DNA of 64,000 bases from Anoplolepis gracilipes. Lineage: Eukaryota > Arthropoda > Insecta > Hymenoptera > Formicidae. The stretch spans positions 3,711,501 through 3,775,500 of the forward strand of contig NC_132978.1 of assembly GCF_047496725.1 (NCBI RefSeq), given 5' to 3'. The notes under the pieces are model-generated. The model did not search any database. It worked only from the letters and a program-made list of their open reading frames with translations, and was not told the DNA's origin. Positions 36,194 to 50,600 of this stretch are shown piece by piece; position 1 is the stretch's first letter, and each line of letters starts with the position of its first letter. Both the position numbers and the translations under genes were made by a program.

Positions 36194-36589
36194 TTAAGGG
36201 GTAACTGGATTCAGATCAGCTACGTCAAAAGTTAATAAATCTAATACATTTCGAGATTCATGAATTTGACCTTGCCCGAAGCATGCACTCTTTAGCTCTT
36301 TAAAATATAAAATTCGTAATTTGTGTTAAAGTAAAGATTTGTTCTGTATAATTAAAGTTTTTACTTTCAGTATTTTTTTAATATAGAGTTACTATAAAAA
36401 GAGTTTGTTTAACAGAAGATAATATTTACAATTTTGAAATTATATTTTACAGAGCAAATCTTTACTTTAACTCACAAATTAATTATTAATTTTATATGTT
36501 AAAAGGCTAAAAGTGCAATGTGAAATTTATGAATCTCAAGAAATGCATTAATTTTTGACATAGCTAATCCATCCAGTTGTTAACCTTAA
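36194..36589. mobile_element. foldback MITE with TTAA flanks (piggyBac-like)
   Basis: The whole 396-bp segment is an imperfect palindrome. The left end reads TTAAGGGGTAACTGGAT; the right end, read in reverse complement, reads TTAAGGTTAACAACTGGAT. Further in, the arms share CTACGTCAAAAGTTAAT / CTATGTCAAAAATTAAT, GAGATTCATGAATTT / GAGATTCATAAATTT and TTAAAGTAAAGATTTG, so each arm is about 165 bp with small gaps. TTAA at both edges fits a piggyBac-type target duplication. There is no coding capacity, so it is non-autonomous. Confidence 0.75.
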
Positions 36590-36599
36590 ACATGAAGAC

Positions 36600-37755
36600 G
36601 AATCTTCTTGTCTATCTGACCATGTGGCATTGATCTAACACGACTGTATCTCTTCGGTTCGAGCAAAGTGAATCGATCGGGGCTCTTGCTCTTGGTTTTA
36701 AAGCAGCTTGGCGTTTGTGCGCGGTCGCGGATCGGTCAGAAAGAAATACTCTCCGCGCAGTTAAATTGATCATAATTGGGCTGCCGTCGGCGGCAGTAAA
36801 ATATCGCGATGCCGTCGTTCGACTGCGTTTTATCGTCGCAACAACCGGTTACATTGTGGATCGTCTCGCTCGTAAAAACGCACGATTGTAAGGGGCCCCG
36901 ATCTCTCCGAGACCGGTATTCTCGTTGAGCATTTAGCGCTAAAACGCTGCCGCGTTCGCAGTCCTTTTCTTCATTTAATTGTAAGTATAAAACTCGCGCT
37001 CGCGCTCGATTTCAGCAACGTAAACATTGCTTGTTTCAAGTTAAATGTGCGCGAAAGATGGAGAAAGAGAACGAGAGAAACAGAGAGGGAACGTATAGAG
37101 TCCAGTGTATAAATTAAGAATTAATCGACACATTAACTGTGTGAAACTGTTCGCAGTATCTTTTTTCTTTCCTTGTTTTTGCAATTTCCTTTTTTTCTGT
37201 CGCCAATACATTATTCATTGCGGCAGAAATTACTCTTCACGTGCGAAATGATACGCGCTACTTGGTTGCTATTAAATAATTCAGACCTCACCCTGGAGGT
37301 ATGCCTGTGTTCCAGTAATCTCGTCGTTGCCGCGATAACCGCTGATTGCCGTTACATCGCGTCGGTAAACCTGTCATCCCGATCTGCAACTGTGTTACGC
37401 GACGACACGCGAAAATCCTGTAGTCAACGACGGACTCAGATCTCTCGCACGTAAACGGAATTCGAAAATAATATATTACAGTAACCTTGGATCTTTTTAC
37501 AATCTGAAAAAAAAAAAAAAAAAAAAAATATTAATAAATTGCTGGAAGAAATTTGACAGATGTACAGTCGTTCCGACTCCGCTTGGCTCTTGCACCTGCT
37601 TTCTGTACATTTGAAATAAACATATTCAGATTGCTTATTTAGATTTTATAGAGCGGAAGGAAAACACGCAAAGATGTATGTAGGAAGTGCAACTAAAACG
37701 ATGCTATCCAATTTCTTTCGAGTTTACGTAATTTCATCTGGGCGTGTGAGAGCTA

Positions 37756-37825
<70 letters not shown>

Positions 37826-39110
37826 CAAGCTATGCGCTCTTCGTGAGGATTATAACGTATTGCTTCGGTAAAACACTTTGCCAGTCTTCGCGCAACATGA
37901 TGGAAATATTACCCCCCATGGCTTCTCGGGCCCTCTCGGTAACTCCGGTTATGTAACGCGGATTGCTGTGCTTCAGTTGAGGGTTAATACTCGTCCATGG
38001 GACCACACAACTTGGCTAAAGTTCATTATCGCGCTACTCAATTTATATCACACACGCGAGAATATGAAATAATAGTCCTTATGGCGCGATATACCTCGAT
38101 CTTTCGTGTGTCGCAACTCCTTTATTCGGTCGTATATAATCCTTGTTAAGAAATTGCAACGAAATCGTATTAATATATGAGTGTTAAAAAAATATGCAAC
38201 GGAGTAGACTATTATGAAATGCGTATTTTTAACTTTAACGAGCCACTCGCGATTTTAACGACCTAATAAAATAATAAAAACTTAGTTGACGTTTCAATAT
38301 AATAAAAAAATGTTAGACATAATTCGATACTTGGCTTACGGTATTTTTATTACGTTGCTTTTAGGTAAATAAAGTGTAAAAGCGCGAACAGTTAAACGTA
38401 ATTAATATATGAGCAAGACATACCGATGTATATAAACTTAATATATATATATATATATATATATAATTTTTAAATAATTAATTTGTTTTACATGTCATTC
38501 TAATGTTTGAAAAATGTGTTTTAATATGCTATATGTATACAAAGTGCAAAGAAGATTTTATTTCTAATAAGAACTTCTAATTTTTGATAAAAATGATTAA
38601 ATATCTATTAGTTTGCGCGTCAAAATTTTCATTTATGTTAGCTATTCACTACTGATTATATCATCAATTTTGATATTCTTCTCTTAATAATTTTTAATAG
38701 GAAGTTTTTTACACGTTCTTTTTTTATCTGAAAGTTAAATAAGCCATGATATGATAATCACTTTTTCGAGGAAGACTTTATTTAAAAAACGTCAGAGAGA
38801 CTAGTTTTTATACACATGTAATGTATTTTTATGTTTAGAAATGAGGTGATTTATTTTATAGCGCTACCAAAAAATTTTTTCTAAAAATAATTTTTCAAAA
38901 TCAGAATTTTGCCTCATTAACATAAACTAACTTAAAAAGGAGGAATATACTTATATATATATATATATATATACACATATTAATACGTGAATCATGCTTT
39001 ATTTCTATCGGTGAGTTAAGTGAGAAACACCGATAAAAGATCCACTTGTAATATATTTCATTCTCTGTAACGAATGACTAATGACTGATTCAGCTCGTTT
39101 TAGCAAAAGG
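36600..39110. other. non-coding region with poly(A) and (TC)n tracts
   Basis: Probably intronic. A poly(A) run lies at about 37505-37529, a (TC)n run of about 65 bp at 37757-37822, and TA runs at about 38442-38464 and 38952-38972. No coding exon was supported. Confidence 0.5.
37757..37822. repeat. (TC)n microsatellite
   Basis: A pyrimidine run with one early interruption. Confidence 0.95.
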
Positions 39111-39117
39111 ATCGATT

Positions 39118-40800
39118 GTGTCCAACAGTATTGCTCAACCGGCCGGTCATTCACTGTCGGTGCATCTATCATTGCGGTTGGCAACTAGCGTTCGCCCGTT
39201 CGCTCGTTCGCTCGCGTTTAGCGTTGTTGCTAAGCGGCCGGATTTCCGTGCGAGGCTGCGGCTTCCGAGAATCCAGGCGTTGAGAACCACTGAGGGTTAG
39301 CACTCGTGAAGCTCCCCCCACTTCCTTCGCTCTGACGTTAGGTATCGCAGACAGCGAGGCGCTGCTCGTGCAATGACGTATTACGTGTGTTGTGTGTATA
39401 TTTGTGTGTGTGTGTGTGTGGTGTGTGGTGTGTCACTCGAGAGATTGAATAATCGTCGCGTTCCGCGAGATTTGAAAAATGCAATCGATATCGATACACG
39501 CGTTTAACCGCGGCCGATAACCGATAACGAACGTCATCGCGCGAATGTCGGCCTCCGTTATTAGCTCTCTCGGCCGAGATGGTAAACAGAAAGTTCCCTA
39601 AAACGCACGCTAGAAAAGTTCACGTGATGCTAAAACTTGCACAATATACGCGATTTTGATTTTTATAAAACGTATGCGTTTATATGCATACGATGGGAAA
39701 GTATCGCATGCATACATGGACGATTCTCCTCCCGACTTTCGTAAGTCAGTTAATTTTTTTATTACGTAACGCCCAAATTGGCTCTTGAGATGGCAATTTT
39801 CGTCTTTGAGATTTTTCAGTGATCAGTAATGTATATGTATTAGACGATGCGCCTACATAAATTTTTATTACTATAATTTTAATACTGACAATTTTTTTTA
39901 TCGCACGTCTTGACTATTTATAGATTATTTTGCATTTTACAACGTTAGTATGTACTTATACAGACTATACTAGTATCACGCGTCACAAAATTCACAATTT
40001 ACTTGCAGAAGAATTAATTTTGGTTTTTTTCAACGTTAATAATAATTATACTACTTATTTGACAGATACTTTTCTATCGTGAAGGTGCAAAATAATCATA
40101 GCGCGAAATGCAAAATATATAAATATTTCTAAGTGAAGGAAAATAACTATATCTTTCTTAATTGTATTTATCAAACAAGGAACTTTTTCGCGTGTCTGTT
40201 ATAACAAACGAGTATTAGAAAACTTAGCGGTTTTATTACTTGTACGACGATATTGGAGAAATGTCTGTGGAAGCACGAAATAAAAGTCAGGTAATACCGA
40301 GAGATGAAGTTATCAACTATGTGATATATCTACTAGCACATCGCAGCACACAAATGGAAATATGAGTGTGTACTGCAATTAAACCGCCTCAGGTATCTTT
40401 CGCTTTCGCCTACTCTCGATATGAATTTTGCGCGCCTTATCATTCAATCTTTCATTCGCGATGACGTGCCGAAGAAATGCGATCGCAACAGTTTACACTA
40501 CTTTTTAGAGTACTCGAGGTATCTCGTATTTGAACTGCGATCTACATTCTACATGTCATTTAGAAAAAAAAAAATTAGCGTTAAAATCGCAAATAAAGAA
40601 GAGATCTGTTCGATTCTTTCAAGGCCTCTTTCTCTTTTCTCACCATACGAAAGGATTTTCGTAAACAAAATTTACGGTCGTTGAACCGCGCGTCCGAGCC
40701 ATGGTGTGTGTTGTCTCTTTCTCTTCTGCTTCCTCATCTCCTTTCCTCTCAGTCGACGCACGCGAGAAATGGCAAAGGTTAGTTCTCGTTTATTACTATC
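39118..40800. other. CpG-rich block and following non-coding DNA
   Basis: 39120-39620 is CpG-rich with a (GT)n run at about 39399-39432 and may be another promoter or enhancer. At 40753-40777 a good acceptor (CTTTCCTCTCAG) and a donor (AAAG / GTTAGT) frame 25 bp containing ATGGCAAAG; a microexon is possible but unsupported. Confidence 0.3.
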
Positions 40801-42700
40801 TCGTTAGTTCGAAATGCGATTAACGTTCATGTCTCAGTCGAATCGTTCCACTTTTCGGCTTCCTAATAGATCTGGGATGTGTTCTGTGATTTATCTTTGC
40901 TTATCTTTTTGCTACTAATTAATTATTGCTGAATTCATTATAATATAATTAATTTGACATTGATATGATTTATTTCGATTTTTATCGAAATATATCTTTT
41001 ATTTAAAGGTTTTTTTGATAAAAATAAGTTCCTATTTTCTTTTATTTAAAAAAAGAATATATATTTATTTTAAAATTACTTTAAAAAAATGAAATATTTG
41101 AAAAAATGCTTTGCACATATTTGAAAAGAAAAGAGACAAATAGTGCATACACCTGTTTTCATTCAATTTAAAACAGATTCTACGATAATATTACAATAAT
41201 TATATAAAACTTTTGACCTACACGTTCAAGTTTTCTATTAGTATTATTATTTTTTTCATTGATAATTTATTTTATCAATCGTACATGTGTGTATGTATTA
41301 TTAAAGTATGAGAAAGAAATCAATTGAATTTTCTCTCTCTATAAACGTTATAAATTGTTTTGTGGGTCGTACACGATCCATATGATTTTATAATCCAATG
41401 AACTTATATGTTTCTTTGTGCATTATAATTGGAGCGTTATGTTAATGACGCTAATTTTAACGATAATTCATTGTTACCGCTTGTTTTAACATACGTATTA
41501 TTTTAACTTTACCGTCATTTTATATGTATATATATACACAATCTTTTTCAAGATACTGAGTTACATATTATTTTTTTATATACTTATATTTTTTTAGTTT
41601 TATAAATTTATTAAAGGGTGATTTCCGCGGATGTACAAAGTTTCATCACCGTCTGAAACAGGAAACAACGAGTAACTGGAGTAGAACGCGAGCATCGTCA
41701 TCTTTGAAATGCTTTTTTCACATTTTCTCCATGTTTTATTCTTTACTTTGCAAATTCATCACGTATACGGCACGTGGAGATGGAATTGTAACGAGGCTCG
41801 TCCAGAAAATTATGGATTTCAGCCAGAATCATAATATCACGGTCGCTGGATTTCGACCGTGATATTAAGAATTTTTCTTTCGCAACAAATAGCACGGCTA
41901 ATAGTTGCATATTTATTAAATATCATGCGAGAGACTTTTGGCTTATCGGGACGCGTTGTCTCATTTTTCGCGTAAACGGACGTGAATACATTGCATTTGA
42001 TTGGCTTTAGAAAAGGGTCAGAAAAATATTAGGAATTAGATGCGAAAAAGCGAATGCGATACATCAAGGCTAGTACACGTATTGTATAATTTAACTGCGT
42101 CGTGCTAAATGAAATGGTTATCTTCGTCGACGTAGTGTGGAAAAATACTCTAAGGCATATGGAAGGGAAAAATAAATGGACTGCTACTCCTCTCTGTGCT
42201 GGATGGCAGCGGGTCATAAAATATCAGGGTCGTGTGAAAATTTCTGCAATTCCCTATTCGATGTTTACTAGCGATTGTTGATCCCTCGTGTCCTTTCTCA
42301 CGGAGGTTCTTGAGAGTGTAGTGTAGCACATCGCTTATTCTTTATGCAAATCGCTTGCGTTAAACGGTAGCGTTATCGCTAGAAAAGAGTAAGCTTTCAA
42401 ATCATGCGTTTCTAACGTTCTCTGCATTTTAGTTCACAATAGTGACATTACTACATCACTGTTTAGCTGTAAAACATATTACAAATTATTTTAAACAATT
42501 CATATTTCAGACATCTTCTCTCCTAGTTTATGCTCTGTTTTGTGTTTACAATCTCGTTGATGATTTAACAATTGTACGATAATGAAACAAAATGATAATG
42601 TAATACAATAATTGCTAAGAAATGAGTAAATTTCACTTTCAACGCAAAAAATATTTGCGAGATTTTGCGCGAATCGTTATCGATATAGCAACGATATAGC
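40800..42700. other. non-coding region with a perfect 13-bp hairpin
   Basis: AT-rich and probably intronic. At 41833-41866 AATATCACGGTCG and its exact reverse complement flank an 8-base loop. Nothing else recognisable. Confidence 0.5.
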
Positions 42701-42711
42701 AACGCGATAAC

Positions 42712-42718
<7 letters not shown>

Positions 42719-42792
<74 letters not shown>
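42719..42792. repeat. (AG)n microsatellite
   Basis: A nearly pure AG run of about 74 bp; open frames on the - strand through it (Ser-Leu repeats) are artefacts. Confidence 0.95.
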
Positions 42793-42798
<6 letters not shown>

Positions 42799-42799
42799 G

Positions 42800-43149
42800 T
42801 TGTGGTCGGTTGTCCGCGGAGGAAATGCATCGGATGAATCGCACAAGCACACAGAAGCTGTTGCACTAGCAGTGTGCCAATCTGACCGCTGTTGCACTCT
42901 ATGCAGTTGCATGCGCTATAGCTGGCAGCACGCAGTATCTACCGTCCTTTTTGCAAACATCGCTCGCTATCTCCTTACGAGTATATATACTAGCTTTTCC
43001 GATACTATTCTCGACTGTTTCAACGACAGAGAATATGTTTAAATCTTCTTACTCCATCATATAAATATGTAATAATGTGGAAAGGGTGAAAGAGAATATG
43101 TTATAGAGAATATCTTGAATTTGCCTTTAAAGGATTTTAAAAGAATCTG

Positions 43150-43201
<52 letters not shown>

Positions 43202-46200
43202 TCGATTTTAAAAGAATCCGAAATATAAATAATATCCTGAAATTCTAATTAAGGATTACAAAGAAAGAAAGAAGGTGATGGGAAGGAGAGAAAGAGAGGG
43301 AAAAAGGGGGAAGACTTTTCTAAGGATTACGAATTGCAATTATAGACGCGTACTATTTTTCTCGCTTTCGCTTTGATATATTTTTGCTACCATAAGTGAA
43401 ATTCTACGACCACACTGATAATCGATATCACCCCCTTTTTATGGACTATCGATATAATCCTTCGGTATTATACGCGAAATCGTACCGACGTCGATCGGTG
43501 ATTATTTCACGTTGCGTTTTACGAGTAAAATCCCAGCTAGATCAAGATTGAAGCCACCGCATGTTTCCCGGGTCACGTTGTAAAATCGCGAGTTTTACCT
43601 TTTTTCTTTTTTTTTTTTTTTTTTTTTTTTTTCGCGCCGTTGATGGTATCGTTCCTTTGCAGATCTCTAGCGAAGAAGTCGCGTTAACGATTCCACGCTC
43701 GCAGACACGCCCGCTTTTCACTCATTCGTCTTTCTCGTTCTTGCATAGTCTCTGCGCATGGTCGACGAGAAAATTAGGTGGAAGACGAGACCATATAATT
43801 AGAAAGTATATGTACGCGGTCACGTGGCTCTTTAGGCGGAGTCCGCAAATATCTTGCCAACCCGCGGAAAATATGGGACTGACGGTAGTGGATGACAGGG
43901 TCTATTTGCACTATTTGTGTGCGCTCAATGATGTTATTCACGAACATTTTTGCAATTCTTACATCTTTGTTTGATTTTCGCAACTAATTTTTTTCTCGTT
44001 ATATCAGAGCTTATTTCAATAAATTAGTGAGTTTACGAATTTAATAATTTCCATGAGCACCAGTGTACACATTATACAATTTAATTTTTGTAAATATTTA
44101 ATTTTGCTTTTTCTCCTTTTACTTTCGGTGCTTGTGAAAAAAAAAAAAAAAAAAAAAGAATATGTTGTAGTAATGTTTAGTGAGATTAGCACGCGTTCTA
44201 TCTCTAGGGATATGAAAATTCGTTGCTACGTCGATTACAGGGGCCGATGAACACTTTCGGTCGATTTGACTCAACTGAGGGAAAAAGGGCTGTACCGAGT
44301 AGTTTGCAGACAGCCTTGTGTAAAATAGAGACTGGCAGACTGGCCCTTTACTTGCGACGAGTTTCTCGTCGGATCGTTAAGTCCGATAATATGACGAGAG
44401 TGACTGGATGCGACAAAATTAGACTGTAATTAATTTAATTTTTCCAGCTTTGATGACACCATACCTCGTTTAAAGCGAGCTTATTAAAAATATCAAGCAT
44501 CGTTTACGCCTAAATCTACTATCTTTTTTCTTAAGCAATATTCTGGAATTTAAAATGAAATCGAGATTAATTCCGAAATTAAGTTAATTAAAAAAAAAAA
44601 AAAAAAAAATTCGTGCAAGAAAGATTCTAGAGATTCGATTTTCAATCAATCTGACAAAGCGTATTTCGCGTGCATTTTAGAACGAGCTTAAGAGAACGGC
44701 ACCTTAAACGGTGCATCGATGCGCGTTGCGGATTACGCAACAAAACGCGCTATTCACGCGTAAGCGACGCACGACGCACCTTTCGTATCCCTATACATGT
44801 CTGCGACGCAACCGCACTTAGAGCATCGATGGATTGAACGGGGACGGGCCATCTCGGCCGGATGATTTACATGGAAAATCATTGACGATTTTCTCTTGCC
44901 GAGAGAGTTTAAGCTGACACATGCACGTATTGCGTCATGAGTTTAGCGCGATATTTTTAGCGGATCGGCTCGTCTATATGCAGTCTTTACATTGATACGT
45001 GAACGTCACGGAATAAGCGTTATTCTAGGATAAACTAGCTGATAATAATTTTGTTTCGGGCGCTTAGAATTTCAAATCTTTAGTATATCTTGCTTCTCTT
45101 ATTTACCTTGTATTTTGAAATATAATGTTAACCGTAGCAAAAAAAAATTATTAAAATTATGTCATCGCGTCGTAAAAATTTAAAGATGTAGCAGATGGAA
45201 ATACGATATTTAGAAAGATATAATGCATGTATCAGTATCGCGGTTACATTTCACACACACACAGATATCTGTCCGCCAGGCAAGCAGTTCTAGAAGAAGC
45301 GTATATTCCGAAAACGACCAAATCATTTATGCCTGATTAAAATGCTGACTCACATTCGTACGCATTTTTATCGCATAGTCATTTCATGTACGAGGTGTCC
45401 TGGGCGCATTTTTCTCAATATTATGAAGATCAGAAATCGAATTGAAAATATTTGTAGTTTGAAATATCGATAATTTTCTAGTTATATTTACGGAAAGACT
45501 TATTCAGCTTGCCTTCAGAGATATAAATAAATGAACGACAAAATATTATTTTTAATTTAATTTTATATAAACAAACTTTTTATTAAATTTCTTCTTGACT
45601 TTTAAATTAATATTGAGTAACATTTAATATATGAAAGATTAAGAAATAGCTAGAAATATTTCGTCAGATTTTTCTTGCGAGAGTTTTGCACTGATTGTGA
45701 GAAAGAAAACGTTCTATGTAAAAAATAGTGCATATTTAATGCGAATGATGTGTGTGTACTTTGCACACAGCTATATTTAATCACATTTTACATGAATAAA
45801 TTTAAGCCAATATCTCGACTGATCTGTTCGTCTGACTCTGTCCATTAAAATTCATGAAAAGTCAATTATAGTCAATTAATCATGACGCGACTTTAGATTG
45901 TATGGATGCAAGGATTATGCATCTTGTCTGCCTAAACGTAGCGTTACATCGCTCTTGAATAAGTCCACATCTACCAACAAGTCGGCCTATCGCATCATAT
46001 CGCATCTTTGTTTTCTATTACATCAATGATGTAATTGAATTACGTATCACAAAACGTCGTGGTCTAGACCAAGATTTATTATTATTATATAATAACGTAT
46101 CGCATGGTGAAGTTACGTTGATGAAGTTAAAATGATAAGGCTGCCAATGCTGATGAGCTCGTGTTTCACTAAAACGTGAAACGTTCGGATTTTTACATTG

Positions 46201-47550
46201 AATTTCAGATTAAAAAATTAATAATAGTTTTAAAAAGTTGCATTTTTTTACAAATATATATATATATATATATATATACGTTAAGTAAGAAAATTCTTTT
46301 TATTTTTATTATTTGTACAGAAGGTAATATAAATGCACATTAAGAAGTCTCGGAGAAATTTTTCTTTATTATATTTCAAATTAAATAAATATATTTATTG
46401 AATGTTTAAGTTTTATTAAAAAAAAAAGTCACAATTATATATAACTTTATTCCTGCTGAACGAATATATATTGTACATAACTCTCCGAACATTTTCTCCT
46501 ATCGGGCATTTCTCCTTTTCCATCTTTTTTCAAGACGAGTCATTAAATATCGACCTGGATTCGCAGTTTGAAAGACCGGCTGCGTCGCTCTACGATAATC
46601 GCGAGTCGAGTTTTCCGTGTTCAGTAACCGTGAAGGCACCGGCTGTGGAAGGGACCTTGTTTGTTTTTTAATCTTTAATCTATACTTTGTCTACGGTTTC
46701 GCGTTACTGTATTCATATGTAAGGTTACTCTATACGCGGTGTGCCATCGGTAATAATAACCAACGCTCTTTCTAACTGATGATGCAAGCAGACGCTCTTT
46801 AAAGGTTTCGAACATTCACGTTCTTTTCTTGCAAATTAAAACTGTTGTTTTTCAATCGTTATCTCTCGCGCTACAATATAATTAAAAATTAATTATCACA
46901 GTTATTTATTTTCCAAGATTTAGAAAATTAAAATCTATTTATTTTGACAATTGATTAATTGCTTGATTTAAAAAAAAATGATACTTTTAACTAGAAAAGT
47001 CCGAAAAGAATAATGTCAAAATTAAAAAAAAAAAATTAAAGTTATACGAATGAAGTTTTCTTTTCTGTGAAATTATAATTTTACAGATTACAATATTTTT
47101 TGCCATTAACATATCTGAAATTTTTCTCCAAAGTGTTAGTCGCTGTCACGGTCCAGTGGGCCGTATCTATAATTTAATACCGCGTTCTCTTTTCGCGTTC
47201 GCCTCGACGAAGACGCATTATGCCTCGCTCAGAGATCACGCTGCAAGATTTCTCCTTGGCAATCAGGATCGTATTCCGCCTCCCGCTACGCTACGCGTCT
47301 ATCTCGGCCTCCTAAGCCGAGGTAGCCTCGTTTCCGCCTCGTCTCTCCTCGCCACGCGTAATACTATTATCCATCTCTCACTTGTTATTCCGCCAACGTT
47401 CGACCAGCATAACAGAATCAACGTTGCATTTAGGATACGTACAGATCGGTCAACGCCTTGGAACGCGCGTCCGAGTACTCTCCCGGAATGATTAATGACG
47501 ATTAGAATGATGTCGTATAAGAAATTCGGAAGATCAACAAAAATTTGTTT
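42800..47550. other. long non-coding region, probably intronic
   Basis: No coding exon supported. It holds an AT run at 43151-43196 flanked on both sides by GATTTTAAAAGAATCYGAAA (a local duplication), poly(T) at about 43609-43632, poly(A) at about 44136-44157 and 44590-44608, and a TA run at about 46254-46278. Short GC-rich stems cluster at about 44699-44752. The moderately GC-rich stretches 44690-44960 and 47150-47490 have no recognisable protein. Confidence 0.45.
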
Positions 47551-47604
47551 TCAAGAAATACTAAATTGACATTAAATTGTTTTTTCTAGTAAAAGTAAAA
47601 AAAT

Positions 47605-47605
<1 letters not shown>

Positions 47606-47649
<44 letters not shown>
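47606..47649. repeat. (TA)n microsatellite
   Basis: A pure TA run of about 44 bp. Confidence 0.9.
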
Positions 47650-47655
<6 letters not shown>

Positions 47656-50600
47656 ACACATAAATATTTTCGATTGTTAAAAATTCAATATTTTTTGAAA
47701 AATATAAAAATTGTTGAAAATTGATTTCTCGTTGATCTGTAAAAGAATTATTAGTCAAATAAAACAATATTGCATATGATGAAAGTGGCGGTAATAAAAG
47801 CGATATGATAATTGATGAATTTTTTTAGCGATTACCACCTTTGAGCCTTCATATATATTCATCGTCAACTTATTATGCCGCTCGTGTTTCGTGAATCGGA
47901 GAATCAATGTTGCATTCATGAAGATGGGTCATTGCCTCTCGAACGTGCATCCGCAAACGTTCCGCGGATGATGTTCGTGGATTTCACACCCACGACGAAT
48001 TACACGAAACGTTTGTACAACGCGGATCATTTCTGTTTAACACGTTGAATTCGTAAACTCTGGTTTTAATCTTGATAGCAGATGTTTTTATAAATTCATA
48101 TTGTCGATTTTCATGAATCAAATTGTTCAATTAAAACACTGAAAAATGCGCATTTTTTTTTTATTTTAAACGATTGAAGTTAAATTTTTATTTGTTATGA
48201 ATTAAATTAAGTGATTGAAAATATAACAAAATGGTACACTATATAAATTCAACTAAACTATATCTCGACAGAGATATTTAATTTGAAATTTAATTATCGA
48301 AATTTTTTACATCAAATTTTAAAAATTCGTAACAAAATTTCTTCGAAGGAAGATCCGACCTTTCAAATTTGCGGCAACGCGATGGTAACCACAATTTTCT
48401 AGCTAAAAAAAAAAACTCCACGAGATCTTTCGGATAGCATCTCCGCGCGCTTGTGAGCAAAACCAGACGACCATAAAATTACCTGGTCCTGCGCGTGGCG
48501 ATGGTAAAAAGCTCGGCGAAGCTTTTGCGAAGCGAGCAAGGGCTTTTTCGCTTATTCTTCCGAGTCGTCGAATGTTATCGGCGTTCTCTCGCGTGTCACA
48601 GGACCGTAAAAGCGGCAGCGCTTTTGCAATTCGCGCGCTAACCACCGAGCGACATCGGGCGAACTTTTTGTCGTGTTATCATCGTATCGATCGATCTAGT
48701 CCTCCGACGAAGTCGAGTCATGGCCTGACTCGTCGTCACTCGGGTTATCTACAAATCAATTTCGAAGATGCGTACGCTCGATTAGATTTCTGAACAGTTT
48801 TTTTTCCAATAGCCAAAATTCTGTACAAAAGTATTCAGATAAAGATACTTTTCATCCTCGGAGAGGTAAAAAAAAAATATATTATTTTGTCAAAGCGCGT
48901 GTGGAAAAAAAAGAATATATTTTGCATGGATTGCAGATGACACGCCATCGTATCAGGCACTACCTCTCCTTTGCGTTTTTAGCGTTGTGCATGTTGGTGC
49001 CAGGCGACAAACACGCTAGTTCGGCTCCGCGAAAATAATCCTGATGATGCCGTTTTTGTTGTAGCGTGAATCATTTTTTTATTAAGCCATTGATGCTGAA
49101 TTTGCGTTTCTTTCAGTGAAGGACACGTGGTGAGGTAACGCGATTACTGTGCAGTAATAGATTTTCGATTTTAGCGTGTGTATAATGCTCTGAAAATAGA
49201 TTTTTAATAATAATATAAAATAAAAAAAAGGAAAAAAGCGGCGAAAGCGTGCTTTGTACAAGAGACGAGTAATGGATTGGTTTTTTTTTATGGCTGAAGT
49301 TTAAGAACATATATCTCATATCGATTTCGTAAAATTTATGAATGACAGAGAAGAACGTGGGAAATCCTCGATCTATAGTAATCTCGCGAAGAGCTTATGG
49401 TGAGGAAGGAATTCATCGTCACTCGTATGCCTCAAGTTAATCCTATCTGTGACGTCGGTGTCGTCGGACTCGTAAATAAGCAGTTGTTACTAGAGGAGAT
49501 GTCATCTTCTATGCATCTCTCTCTCTCTTTTCTCGGTCATCGATCCAGTCGTAAAACACGCTCTTTGGCGACGCGGAATAAATTCCACGCGGGAAATTAC
49601 GACGAAATATATTATTCCACGGGCGGGCGGCGTTAATCCGTTTCTGGTTCCGTTTCGTTTAATTCGCTCAAGCGAATCGAGTCGGTCGCAAAGCGTGCGC
49701 GCGCGCGCGACTGCTTTATCGCCTCGCACGTTCTCCGACGTGCCCTGACCATCCTTATATCTCGAAAGACAAAGTGTGTACGGCATATCGCGAATGCACG
49801 GCGGCGCGAGCATGCGGTAGCACGGCGGGCCGTGGCATTAATAATTCATACTCCGCGCGCGGAGTGGTGGGGTTAAGGCTTCTGGGCGTTATAAATATTT
49901 AGATCGTCACGGAGATATATATCGCCCTCTCGGACGCCCGGGGAACGGAGCCAGAAGAAGACGAAGAACTGCAATTGAGGAGGTACAGCGAGATGACGAG
50001 ATATGTGGACCAAACTCCGGGGTAGGGGGAGGGGAAGGAGGGAAATTATTTAGGATTATTTCCGAAGATATTAAAGTTTCATATGCGATAACTCTTAATA
50101 ATATAGTCACGGAAACGATTTTCCTAAGAAATATTTATTTCTTGTTAGACGACAATAGGAAATAGAATATTATTTAAGTAAATTACTTGATCTTATTCAT
50201 TCTTTTTAAATTAAAAAAAATTTTTTTACATTTGTCAAATGTCTTCCGTATTCATTCCACATTGCTCTAGTGTATCGTGCAGGTTTGCATCGTTGTTTAC
50301 ATGATGTTGTCTGATATAACTGTAATTTATTCCTATATATTAATGAAGTCAAGGCCAATGTACAGGAAAAATTTATAGCCAGACAAAATGACAAACAACG
50401 ATGCGAATTTGTGTGATAGATTAGGGCAATGTAGGATAGATGTGGACGACATTTGACAGCTGTGAAATTTTTTTTTTTTAATTTTTTAAAATGAATAAGA
50501 TTAAGTAATTTAAGTATATATACTTAAATAAAGCATTTTATATCCCATTGTTATCTGACAAGAAAATAAATATTTAAGTTATAATTTATTTTATTTTGAA

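Noticed and set aside
43561..43974. 137-codon + strand frame
   Set aside because: It runs through a poly(T) tract coding for polyphenylalanine; the rest has no recognisable domain or splice context.
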